Part shown: one piece after another, positions 1 through 6,900 of the stretch
Numbering within the stretch: position 1 is the stretch's first letter
How the letters are laid out: each line of letters opens with the position of its first letter
Translations under genes and position numbers: made by a program
From: CBFGRV01 sp965651265
GTDB lineage: Bacteria; Bacteroidota; Rhodothermia; Rhodothermales; VXPQ01
Direction: 5' to 3'
DNA length: 14,314 bases
Assembly: GCA_965651265.1 (NCBI GenBank)
Contig: CBFGRV010000071.1
Coordinates: 1 to 14,314, forward strand
The notes under the pieces: model-generated
Database searches by the model: none
Seen by the model: the letters and a program-made list of their open reading frames with translations, nothing else
What the model was told of the DNA's origin: nothing

Positions 1-10
1 AGGTTTGTCG

Positions 11-79
11 CATGCAACACGAGGCAATTGTCCCATGCAACACGGAGCGATTGTCGCTACATCACGGGTAATTGTAACG
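11..79. repeat. Degenerate 23-bp tandem repeat, three copies
   Basis: Three head-to-tail 23-bp units start at 11, 34 and 57. The first two both begin CATGCAACACG and end in a RATTGTCS-type sequence. The third is more diverged (CTACATCACG ... AATTGTAACG), and a possible fourth, weaker copy follows at 80-102. Frame 1 happens to stay open to a TAA at 121 while the other frames close. Because 23 is not a multiple of three and the frames shift between units, I read it as non-coding. The function is unknown. Confidence 0.6.
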
Positions 80-167
80 GCGTGGGATTGTTCACGCGAG
101 TGAACCCTTGTTTTTTGACGTAAGAGCGAGCTTTTTGGGATGGTCTGCGAAGGGTCGTTACAATTGC
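68..167 (+). other. Possible structured RNA: long-range helix enclosing a GNRA hairpin
   Basis: AATTGTAACG at 70-79 is perfectly complementary to CGTTACAATT at 156-165. With two G-U wobbles the helix extends to 14 pairs (68-81 with 154-167). The wobbles pair only in plus-strand RNA; on the other strand they become A-C mismatches, which hints at plus-strand transcription. The helix encloses the GCGA-loop hairpin at 90-105. A competing pairing of CCCTT (105-109) with AAGGG (150-154) is also possible. No known RNA family is recognised. It could be chance, or a 3' UTR structure of a gene left of the window. Confidence 0.2.
90..116 (+). terminator. Candidate rho-independent terminator, plus strand
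   Basis: A perfect 6-bp stem, GTTCAC/GTGAAC (90-95 with 100-105), closes a GCGA tetraloop. It is followed after CC by a T-rich tract (TTGTTTTTT, 108-116). The T tract lies on the plus-strand side only, so it would end a plus-strand transcript entering from left of the window, facing the minus-strand gene that ends at 549. The stem is short and only moderately GC-rich, so this is a plausible terminator, not a certain one. Confidence 0.45.
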
Positions 168-179
168 GGCGAGTTGAGT

Positions 180-530
180 GACGCTGCGCGATTTCAAGCA
201 AAGCTGCGTCCGCTGCGCGAGTTGAGTGACGCTACTTCAAAGTAACGCTGCGCGAGCGACGCTGCCTCAAGGGACGCTGCGCGGTCCGAGCAAAGCTGCT
301 TCGAGGGACGCTGTGGGGTTCGAGCAAAGCTGCTTCAAGGGACACTGCGGGGTTCGAGCAAAGCTGCTCCAAGGGACGCTGTGGGGTTCGAGCAAAGCTG
401 CTTCAAGGGACGCTGCGCGATTCGAGCAAAGCTGCATCAAGGGACGCTGCGCGATTCGGGCAAAGCTGCATCAAGGGACGCTGCGCGGTTCGAGCAAAGC
501 TGCTTCAAGCGCCGCTGCGCGATTCGGGGA
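180..530. repeat. 34-bp tandem repeat (minisatellite) behind the secreted-protein gene
   Basis: Seven units of exactly 34 bp start at 271, 305, 339, 373, 407, 441 and 475, with a decaying eighth at 509. Each begins GGGACGCTG or a close variant and carries GAGCAAAGCTGC. Units 305 and 373 are identical, which suggests a recent higher-order duplication. More degenerate, irregularly spaced copies extend back to about 180; CGAGTTGAGTGACGCT occurs at both 170 and 218. Many units hold an imperfect dyad (TTCGAGCA-AAGC-TGCTTCAA). The array ends about 20 bp from the stop codon of the minus-strand gene ending at 549. A plus-strand reading frame runs through it but cycles through all three frames of the unit, so it is not a gene. 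No spacers separate the units, so it is not a CRISPR array. Nothing else gene-like is visible in 1-548. Confidence 0.9.
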
Positions 531-548
531 GCCGACGGCCCTGAGAGT

Positions 549-3500
549 TCAGTCCAATAGTTGGAGCTGCAGCAGGTACTCGAGCGCCGAATCGACGGGC
601 TCTACCACGACGTAGTACGTGCCCGGCCCAAGCTGGCCCGGCAATGTCCGTTCTTCGCCAGGGCTAATCACCATCGTCTGGCCTAGTTGGCTTCCGCTTT
701 CGTCAAGTACGCGCGTCACCACCCGCCCGCCGCCCGATAGCGTGGTTCGGATCGTGAGGTTTTGCTCGGCGGCGAGCGTGAATTCATAGGCATCGAAGGT
801 GCGTGTATCCTCGATGGATCCCTCATGTGCTGATCCGGCCGTCAACGACTTGACTTCCGGTGCGTAGATGCGAAACGCGTACCCGCCGATCAGCGCATCC
901 AATCCGGGAAACGCCCGGCTCGGATGCGACAGCTCCACGACCCACTCCCCAGACTCAGTGAGCAGAAACGGCCCGGTGTCCAACTCGTCTTCATCCGGCT
1001 CGTGTGCCACGTTGGCGTGGCTGACCGCATCGTAGAAGAGTTGGCTCGGGCGTTTGACAGTCAGCTGTGTCCGCGCTTCGGAGAGGTCCAGCACGATGTT
1101 GAGCAACCCGCCTGCTTCTCCGTCGAAGGAGTAGAAGTCTCGCTGGCCGAAAAAGTCCATCGATCCGAAAACCTCAGTCCAGTCTCCCTCAAGCGAGAAC
1201 GGACTCGGATCGGCGAGCGTCGTGGCCGTCACGAGGTAGGCGCCAATGGCTCCGCCGGGGTCCAACTCCAGCACGTACGGCCGGTCTTCCTGTACGACGA
1301 ACGTCGTCTGTCCGTAATGTCCCGACCCCGCCGAAAGTACAGCGGTGTTGACGCCTTCGTCGAGGAGATGCACCGTACCGCGAACCGGCACGTCAACATC
1401 GTCCGAACCAAAGGAAAGTGTAACCTCGTCTCCTATCTCCGGCCGGAAGAAATGCCGAGCGACCGTGTCGTCCTCATCGAAGGAGGTACCAACCGGTGTG
1501 TCAAGAGGGGCGAGAGGGCCGACATCGAGAAGTAGCTCGTATGTCGCCGGCTCGTTGAACGTCCCGTCAACCAGGATCTGGTAAAATCCCATTTCCGTCA
1601 GCTCAAACGTGAGCCTTCCGCAAAAGCTGCCGAAACCGCTTTGTCCAATCGTCCATTCGCTCGGCGCCCGAGCGGCCACCGTGCCGGATAGCATCGAAAA
1701 CGGACCGGAACGGCACGTGGAGACGAGTGCTGCGTAGCCAGGAAGGCTTTCGAAGTAATAGGTATCGATCTCGCCGGCTGGGTCGATGGCCCGCACGATC
1801 TGCGCGGGTGATTCGAGCTGTTCGTTATCGCCTCCGGTATCCAGAGGTCCGCACTCAAACTCAGCTTCCAGCTCGAGTTCGCTATTTGGCTCGGCCACGA
1901 TGATCTCCGACCACCTGCAAACCTCGAGTCCGCTCGGGCCCACACGAGGCTCGGTTTCTATGGCCAGCTCGACCTCGATGTCCGGCGGCACAAAAGTGGT
2001 CAGGGTGGATCCTTCCACGCTGGCCAGTCCTGCCCTCGAATCCGTGACCGTTCTAAAGCCGGGCAGCAATCCATCTACGGTGACGCCCGAGAAGGACGAT
2101 CTAGACGAGGAATACGTTGGATCCGTGTAGACGGCCACCCTGGCCGGGTTGGCTGCGACATCTCCGTTCCAGACAGAAAAGTGCGAAACCTGCCCGCGAA
2201 GGGCATAGCCCGTGGGTGATCCAGGAGATGTGACCACCGTACCGACGGTCTCCTGTACCCACAAACCGGTACCCTCGTCTAATGACCAGAGTGGGATGGA
2301 TTCTCCCTCCTCGAGCGGCTCACCTCGCTCATCCCGCTCGACGTAAAGCGGCAACTCAATGATGGCCGTCTGGCCGTCCGCAAGATTCAGCGCGGCCCCA
2401 TTCTGTTCGAGTACGATGTCGGTTACACCATACGTTAACAGTAGCTTCAAAGCACCGTTGGGCTCGAACCCTGCAAAGACTCCCGGGAAAGCCTCGAGTC
2501 CCCCTTCTGCCGTCACATCCAGGGGCGTCAAAAAAGCGTCGATGGATCCGGTCACGGGATCGCCTGTTGCGTCGACCAGGGCATTTTCAGACAATTCAAT
2601 TCTCGCCCCATCCGAACCCACGGCCGTACCGCCTTCCTGAATATTTTGGATCGTCACGGCAGCGGCACGCTCGCGCATCGTTGCTTCGACCAACTCGACG
2701 TCGCGATCCGGCGGCACTTCAGTTCGTACGATCTGGTCGGTGAATCCACCTTTCGTCAGCCGTACCACGACTGGGACTGCGGTGTACACGCTGTCAAGGA
2801 TGATCTCGCCGTGTTCGCCACTCACCCCACGAACGGTGTCATCCACCACTGTCGCAGTTACGTCCGAAAGCAGCTCACCCTCACTATCGGCGACGCGCAG
2901 AACGAGTCGAGCCCGACCATCATCGATACGCTCGAGCGAGAAATCCCGCGCCGCAGGTTCGGCTCCACTGAACTGAACGTCCTGCTCCAGCCTTTCGAAA
3001 CCTTCCTTCTCGACGACGAAGTGTACGTTACCGGCCGAACGCTTGGCGGTCGCAGTGAGCATCGACGATGTCGTGCCGCTCACAGCCTGGAGCCGTAGAT
3101 CAACTCGGCCGCCGCGTACGAGAACGAACCGCTTCGGATCTGTGAGCGGGCCGCCATCAAACTGAAGCCGAACGAAATAGATGCCGGCGGCCAGCGCATC
3201 GGGCCTGTCGATTCGGCGCCCCAGCACGTCATAGAGGTACAGCGCAGGCGCTTCCGCGCCATCAACGGGCGTCAGGTACCGGATGTGAATGGGTCCGGCC
3301 GCGAGCGGATTCGGATAAATGTCGAGAAGCTCATATCCGACAGGAAGGCTCGCCCGCTGCGTACCAACACGTGCGGGGAGTACGATCGAATACCGCCCCT
3401 GAAAGTCGGTTAGAACGTCAGCGACGAGCGTATCACCGGCGGCGATATCGATCACGGCGATGCGCGCGCTCGAGATCGGCGCGCCTGACTGTTGGTCAAT

Positions 3501-3752
3501 TACGGTGCCGGTTACGATGAGGTCTTGTGCCCGCGTCTGAGCCGCGAACGCGAGGAGCACCAACGCACTGGCCTTCAACGCAGTGGCCTTCGACGCAATG
3601 GCCTTCGACGCAGTGGCCCCCAACGCAATGGCGCCCAACGCAAGGGCACCCAACGCAAGGGCCCCCAACGCAAGGGCGGCGAACGCAAGGGCCGCCGCGC
3701 CAATCAACGGTGCGCGTGGTCGCAGAAGGGACCCGTAAGCTGAGTGGCTCAT
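549..3752 (-). CDS. Large secreted multidomain beta-sandwich protein with embedded Por-type sorting domain
   Basis: This 1067-residue exported protein has no recognisable catalytic site. I chose the ATG at 3752 because GGAGGAAGG (3760-3768, minus strand) is correctly spaced before it; an in-frame GTG at 3770 overlaps that site. Residues 1-76 form an unusually long signal peptide ending ALVLLAFAAQTRAQ, swollen by a five-residue repeat (ALALG type, about 18-68). A carboxypeptidase-regulatory-like fold starts at about 79 (TGTVIDQQSGAPISSARI) and resumes at about 243-275 (EKEGFERLEQDV). Between them, at about 140-215, sits a sequence like a type IX secretion type-A sorting domain (YPNP, DVLGRR, LAAGIYFVRL, RFVLVRGG). 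A second regulatory-like module (about 280-355) and a CILP/FAM171-like module (about 365-530, with ENALVD, AFPGVF and ending VSHFSVWN) follow. The rest (about 650-1067) looks like three or four PPC-type beta-sandwich repeats. Four cysteines (612, 634, 680, 711) may form disulfides. A surface or secreted binding role is inference. Confidence 0.85.
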   Translation of the reverse strand: MSHSAYGSLLRPRAPLIGAAALAFAALALGALALGALALGAIALGATASKAIASKATALKASALVLLAFAAQTRAQDLIVTGTVIDQQSGAPISSARIAVIDIAAGDTLVADVLTDFQGRYSIVLPARVGTQRASLPVGYELLDIYPNPLAAGPIHIRYLTPVDGAEAPALYLYDVLGRRIDRPDALAAGIYFVRLQFDGGPLTDPKRFVLVRGGRVDLRLQAVSGTTSSMLTATAKRSAGNVHFVVEKEGFERLEQDVQFSGAEPAARDFSLERIDDGRARLVLRVADSEGELLSDVTATVVDDTVRGVSGEHGEIILDSVYTAVPVVVRLTKGGFTDQIVRTEVPPDRDVELVEATMRERAAAVTIQNIQEGGTAVGSDGARIELSENALVDATGDPVTGSIDAFLTPLDVTAEGGLEAFPGVFAGFEPNGALKLLLTYGVTDIVLEQNGAALNLADGQTAIIELPLYVERDERGEPLEEGESIPLWSLDEGTGLWVQETVGTVVTSPGSPTGYALRGQVSHFSVWNGDVAANPARVAVYTDPTYSSSRSSFSGVTVDGLLPGFRTVTDSRAGLASVEGSTLTTFVPPDIEVELAIETEPRVGPSGLEVCRWSEIIVAEPNSELELEAEFECGPLDTGGDNEQLESPAQIVRAIDPAGEIDTYYFESLPGYAALVSTCRSGPFSMLSGTVAARAPSEWTIGQSGFGSFCGRLTFELTEMGFYQILVDGTFNEPATYELLLDVGPLAPLDTPVGTSFDEDDTVARHFFRPEIGDEVTLSFGSDDVDVPVRGTVHLLDEGVNTAVLSAGSGHYGQTTFVVQEDRPYVLELDPGGAIGAYLVTATTLADPSPFSLEGDWTEVFGSMDFFGQRDFYSFDGEAGGLLNIVLDLSEARTQLTVKRPSQLFYDAVSHANVAHEPDEDELDTGPFLLTESGEWVVELSHPSRAFPGLDALIGGYAFRIYAPEVKSLTAGSAHEGSIEDTRTFDAYEFTLAAEQNLTIRTTLSGGGRVVTRVLDESGSQLGQTMVISPGEERTLPGQLGPGTYYVVVEPVDSALEYLLQLQLLD
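3550..3699 (-). repeat. 15-bp coding minisatellite in the signal peptide
   Basis: About ten head-to-tail 15-bp units cover this stretch; clear ones start at 3565, 3580, 3595, 3610, 3625, 3640, 3655, 3670 and 3685. Examples on the plus strand are GCAAGGGCCCCCAAC and GCAATGGCCTTCGAC. Because 15 is a multiple of three, copy-number change would add or remove five residues and keep the frame. The units encode the ALALG/ASKAI/ATALK run at residues 18-68 of the secreted protein, within its hydrophobic leader. The promoter-proximal units (3640-3699) encode pure Ala/Leu/Gly. Those nearer the mature protein encode Ser-Lys and Leu-Lys variants, so the array has two diverged halves. Confidence 0.9.
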
Positions 3753-3759
3753 GAACCTG

Positions 3760-3768
3760 CCTTCCTCC
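3760..3768 (-). promoter_or_regulatory. Shine-Dalgarno site that decides the start at 3752
   Basis: The minus strand reads GGAGGAAGG here, with AGGAAGG ending 7 nt before the ATG at 3752. This is the strongest ribosome-binding site in the window; the other genes have none this clear. It rules out the upstream GTG at 3770, whose own codon overlaps the site. Confidence 0.75.
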
Positions 3769-3815
3769 ACTGGGAAGTGAGGTCGGCGCCCGGTCCTCAG
3801 AAATGCAGAGCCGTT

Positions 3816-3855
3816 CTCATGCGTATGACGCAGAACTCACGCGTATGACACAGGA
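3816..3855. repeat. Pair of 20-bp direct repeats upstream of the secreted-protein gene
   Basis: CTCATGCGTATGACGCAGAA (3816-3835) is followed directly by CTCACGCGTATGACACAGGA (3836-3855); 17 of 20 positions agree. The pair lies 64-103 nt upstream of the ATG at 3752, where an activator or repressor could bind in tandem. The gap 3753-4020 holds no credible gene. It also contains two perfect palindromes, CGTTCCGGAACG (3909-3920) and GCCTCGAGGC (3926-3935). I see no confident promoter hexamers. An operator role is inference from position alone. Confidence 0.5.
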
Positions 3856-4020
3856 ATCGCAGAACGTAGGATGAGCCGACTCCATCTGGCCACGAGGACG
3901 CCGCCGACCGTTCCGGAACGTCAATGCCTCGAGGCCCAGGCAATGTACGCCACGCCGAGATTCCATCAAAGAAATGCCTGAATGATGCGGACCTCTGACC
4001 ATCGTTCGACGGCTGTATCT

Positions 4021-5235
4021 TCATTCTTCGCTGGCCAATTCCCGGACTTCCTCCCACACGCGGAGCAAGTTCTCGCCCAGGATCTTCCGGATGTCGTCCT
4101 CCGAGTACCCCTCGCGAAGGAGGTGGTAAACGAGGGTGGGATACGTGGATACATCCAGGAGGCCGGCCGGCAGTGCGAACACGCCGTCGTAGTCGGAGCC
4201 AAGCCCGACGTGGTCAACGCCCACCAGCTCCACAACGTGATTGATGTGTGCAATGACGTCCTCGACCGAGCCCACCGGCCGTGCCTTTCGCTCTCGCTCG
4301 AAGTAGGCGATGCCCTCGGGTGAGTTGAGATCGATCCCCTGCTCCCGCATCCGCTTCCTGAGCTCGGCGTTCAGGCTGTCACCGATGGCATCGTACTCGC
4401 CGCGCAGAAACGACGAGCCGTAGTTGATCATGATAATGCCGTCGTTCTCGGCGAGCAGTTCGATCATTTCGTCGCTCATATTGCGCTCCCAGCCGGGCGT
4501 GAAGTGGCGCGCCGACGAGTGCGACGCGATGACCGGCGCCTCTGAAACCCGCATCACGTCGTAGAAGGCGTCATCGGAGATGTGCGAGACATCCACCATG
4601 ATTCCGAGTCGGTTCATCTCTCGAACGACCTCCTCTCCGAAGGGGCTCAACCCCCCGTGCACCTTGGTCGAGTCGTAAGAGGAATCACTGATCTGATTGA
4701 CACGGCCGTGCGTGAGGGTGATGTACCGAATGCCCCGGTCGTAGAAGTACTCGAGGAGGCCCAGGTCCTCACCAATGGGCGCGCCATTCTCCATGCCCAT
4801 GGGTAGCGAGATCAGGCCTCGAGCATGATTGGATCGGATGTCGTCGGGACTGAAGGCGAGCGCGAACTTGTCGGGCCAGCGCTCGACAAACCCTTCAACC
4901 ATATCGATCAGCGAATCGGCCTTCTCGCGGGCGCCGCCCGTCTCCTGATAGCTCGCCGGGATGTAGATGGACATGAACGGTGCGTCGAGACCGCCCGCGG
5001 CGGCGCGCGGATAATCGAAGTCGCCGCCTATCGTCTTACCGGAGATGTCCTCCCAGAAATGATCGAGGCGATATGGGACATCGATGTGTCCGTCAACAAT
5101 GATGAACTGTTGAGCGAGCTCATTGGCGCGGTTGCGCAGCTCGGCATCCGTGCGTGCGCTTTGGGCGCCTACACATCCGGCGATGGTTGTCACGACGATT
5201 ACGATCAGGAAAATGGAAAGTACTCGGAGGGACAT
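4021..5235 (-). CDS. M19 family membrane dipeptidase, predicted lipoprotein
   Basis: This is a 404-residue zinc dipeptidase of the renal-dipeptidase (M19) family, which hydrolyses dipeptides including some with a D-residue at the C-terminal position. The binuclear metal ligands are all visible: His50 and Asp52 (DGHID), Glu149 (GMENG), His218 (VDVSHIS) and His239 (ASHSS). Asp348 (GSDYDG) and Arg251 (ERNMSDE) match the catalytic Asp and Arg of the mammalian enzyme. Residues 1-21 form a lipoprotein signal ending in IAGC, so Cys21 is the likely lipidated residue and the enzyme should be membrane-anchored outside the cytoplasm. The ATG at 5235 gives a proper signal peptide, though no clear ribosome-binding site precedes it. 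The gene lies 119 nt behind mpl on the same strand. A role in degrading peptidoglycan-derived or imported dipeptides is plausible from that context but not shown. The exact substrate cannot be read from the sequence. Confidence 0.93.
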   Translation of the reverse strand: MSLRVLSIFLIVIVVTTIAGCVGAQSARTDAELRNRANELAQQFIIVDGHIDVPYRLDHFWEDISGKTIGGDFDYPRAAAGGLDAPFMSIYIPASYQETGGAREKADSLIDMVEGFVERWPDKFALAFSPDDIRSNHARGLISLPMGMENGAPIGEDLGLLEYFYDRGIRYITLTHGRVNQISDSSYDSTKVHGGLSPFGEEVVREMNRLGIMVDVSHISDDAFYDVMRVSEAPVIASHSSARHFTPGWERNMSDEMIELLAENDGIIMINYGSSFLRGEYDAIGDSLNAELRKRMREQGIDLNSPEGIAYFERERKARPVGSVEDVIAHINHVVELVGVDHVGLGSDYDGVFALPAGLLDVSTYPTLVYHLLREGYSEDDIRKILGENLLRVWEEVRELASEE

Positions 5236-5272
5236 GGTGGAAGTTGAGGCTTGGCTGCGGAGGGCATCGACG

Positions 5273-5301
5273 GACGAGGCCTAATCGCAGGCCGATTCGT
5301 C
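5273..5301. other. Hairpin between mpl and the dipeptidase gene
   Basis: GACGA (5273-5277) and GGCCT (5278-5282) pair with TCGTC (5297-5301) and AGGCC (5289-5293). This gives ten base pairs with a 3-nt bulge (GAT) and a 6-nt loop. On the minus strand it lies 53 nt after the mpl stop and 37 nt before the dipeptidase start. No T tract follows it on that strand; a run of six T (5334-5339) lies before it. It may be an mRNA-processing or stability element, or a weak terminator. The remaining sequence of the gap (5236-5354) shows nothing more. Confidence 0.35.
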
Positions 5302-5354
5302 GGGATTGATTTCATTCGCGGCTTCAGGATACAAAAAACAGGACCATCAATTCG

Positions 5355-6851
5355 TCATCCGTGAATCGACGTCTGCTCCCGGATCCGGAGGGCATCGAGC
5401 AAGCGGTCGTGCAGGCCGCCGAAGCCGCCGTTGCTCATGATCAGCGCGACGTCGCCGGGACGCAGTTCGGACAGGAGGGGCCCAAGGAGGGCATCGGCAC
5501 CGGGTACAGCCGTCGCGCGGATTCCACGTTGTTCGATGAGCTCCACGACGCGGGTGGCATCGAGCAGCGTCTCGGCCTGGTCATTATGGCGCAGGGGAGG
5601 GGCACTGATAAAGACGACGTCCGCTGCATCGAAGGATTCAGCGTAGGGCACCTCGAATACCTTGCGGCGGCTCGAATTCGAGCGCGGCTCGAAGATGGCG
5701 ACGAGTCGCCGGTCAGGCCAACGATCCGCTATCGCGCGGATGGTCTCTCGTACGGCTGTGGGGTGATGGGCGAAGTCGTCCACAACAGTAACGCCGGCCG
5801 CCTCACCGCGCACTTCTTGACGGCGTCGCAAGCCCTTGAAGCTGACGAAACCGGAGGCGATCTGCTCGGGCGTGACCCCCTCTTCAAGCGCGATAGCGCA
5901 GACTCCGAGCGCATTCAACAGGTTGTGGCGACCGCTCATAGGCAGAAAGATTTCCGCTCGAGGTTCGCCGTCAACGACCAACATGAACGTTTGGCCGCCG
6001 TTCACTTGTCGCACGTTCCTGGCCGTAACCTCGTCATCGGACCCTTCGAGGCCGATATACTGCACACGGCCTCGAGAACAACGAGCGAGTGCACGGACCT
6101 CCGCATCGTCACCGTTCAAAACCAGCAGGTTGCCCGGCTCGATGAGCCCGGCGAATTCGCAAAACGCGGCGCGATATTCGTCGAAATCATCATAAATGTC
6201 CGCGTGATCCAACTCCATCGACGTGATGACGGCCGTCGTCGGCCGATAATGCATCATCTTCGGCCGCTTGTCGAAGTACGCACTATCATACTCATCGCCT
6301 TCGATCACGAAGTGCCGACCACCCCCGATCCCATAGCTGACATTACCGTTCATCATCACGCCGCCGACGAGGAAGCCCGGATTCAGCCCTGCACTTCGCA
6401 GCACGTGAACGAGCATACCCGTTGTGGTCGTCTTGCCATGGGTTCCCGCCACGACCAATGAACGGCGGTCTTTCAGGAAGAAATGAGCGAGCGCTTCTGG
6501 CAGCGAGAGCTGCGGTAATCGCTTCTCACGCGCGTAGGTCGCCTCGACGTGCGTCGGTGTGCAGGCGTTTCCAACCACGACAAGGTCGGGAGCGGGATCG
6601 AGGTGCGAGGCATCAAATCCTTCCAGCAATTCGATCCCCATCTCCGCGATGCGTGTGCTCATCGGGGGATAGCAGTTCTCGTCGGAGCCGCGCACGTTAT
6701 AGCCCGCCTGCTGCAGCAAACCGGCGAGCGAACCCATCCCCGTGCCACAGATCCCGATCAGATAGATGCTATCGATCGTAGCCGGATCCGGCGGATCGGG
6801 CCGCTCGAAGATCCGTAGATGTGCATCCGGCAGTTCACGCAGGTCTTTCAT
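5355..6851 (-). CDS. mpl: UDP-N-acetylmuramate:L-alanyl-gamma-D-glutamyl-meso-diaminopimelate ligase (murein peptide ligase)
   Basis: Mpl is a cytoplasmic Mur-ligase-family enzyme. It attaches recycled tripeptide from turned-over peptidoglycan directly to UDP-N-acetylmuramic acid, using ATP. The N-terminal Rossmann-like domain shows IGICGTGMGSLAG (32-44) and YPPMST (61-66), the latter typical of Mpl rather than MurC. The ATP-binding loop is AGTHGKTTT (135-143), followed by IEGDEYDSAYFDKR (183-196), a strong Mpl signature. SMELDHADIY (211-220) and GRHNLLNALG (307-316) belong to the central domain. VDDFAHHPTAV (357-367) and FEPRSNSSRR (387-396) belong to the C-terminal domain. At 498 residues it is somewhat longer than the E. 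coli enzyme (about 457). The start ATG at 6851 has no obvious Shine-Dalgarno site. The 49-nt gap after the CNNM gene suggests co-transcription. Its presence implies diaminopimelate-type peptidoglycan and murein recycling. Confidence 0.95.
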   Translation of the reverse strand: MKDLRELPDAHLRIFERPDPPDPATIDSIYLIGICGTGMGSLAGLLQQAGYNVRGSDENCYPPMSTRIAEMGIELLEGFDASHLDPAPDLVVVGNACTPTHVEATYAREKRLPQLSLPEALAHFFLKDRRSLVVAGTHGKTTTTGMLVHVLRSAGLNPGFLVGGVMMNGNVSYGIGGGRHFVIEGDEYDSAYFDKRPKMMHYRPTTAVITSMELDHADIYDDFDEYRAAFCEFAGLIEPGNLLVLNGDDAEVRALARCSRGRVQYIGLEGSDDEVTARNVRQVNGGQTFMLVVDGEPRAEIFLPMSGRHNLLNALGVCAIALEEGVTPEQIASGFVSFKGLRRRQEVRGEAAGVTVVDDFAHHPTAVRETIRAIADRWPDRRLVAIFEPRSNSSRRKVFEVPYAESFDAADVVFISAPPLRHNDQAETLLDATRVVELIEQRGIRATAVPGADALLGPLLSELRPGDVALIMSNGGFGGLHDRLLDALRIREQTSIHG

Positions 6852-6900
6852 CGGTAGGATTGGTCAGGATGGCAGCAGACGAAGGCTCCTGCCGCTTCGG

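Noticed and set aside
270..530. CRISPR-like regular repeat
   Set aside because: Units are directly contiguous with no unique spacers, and no cas genes are nearby.
226..615. 129-codon plus-strand open frame through the 34-bp array
   Set aside because: The unit length is not a multiple of three and the translation cycles through all three frames of the same repeat. It also overlaps the end of the well-supported minus-strand gene.
3527..3754. Plus-strand open frames encoding QWPST-type and similar repeats
   Set aside because: They are alternative-frame readings of the 15-bp repeat whose supported frame is the minus-strand signal peptide.
3768..3770. GTG as start of the secreted-protein gene
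   Set aside because: It overlaps the strong Shine-Dalgarno sequence that serves the ATG at 3752.
3797..4057. Small minus-strand open frames between the dipeptidase and the secreted-protein gene
   Set aside because: They are short, overlap one another and the dipeptidase 3' end, and lack ribosome-binding sites or recognisable sequence.
5361..6461. 366-codon plus-strand open frame opposite mpl
   Set aside because: It is fully antisense to a complete Mpl with all motifs and has no recognisable domain or start signal.
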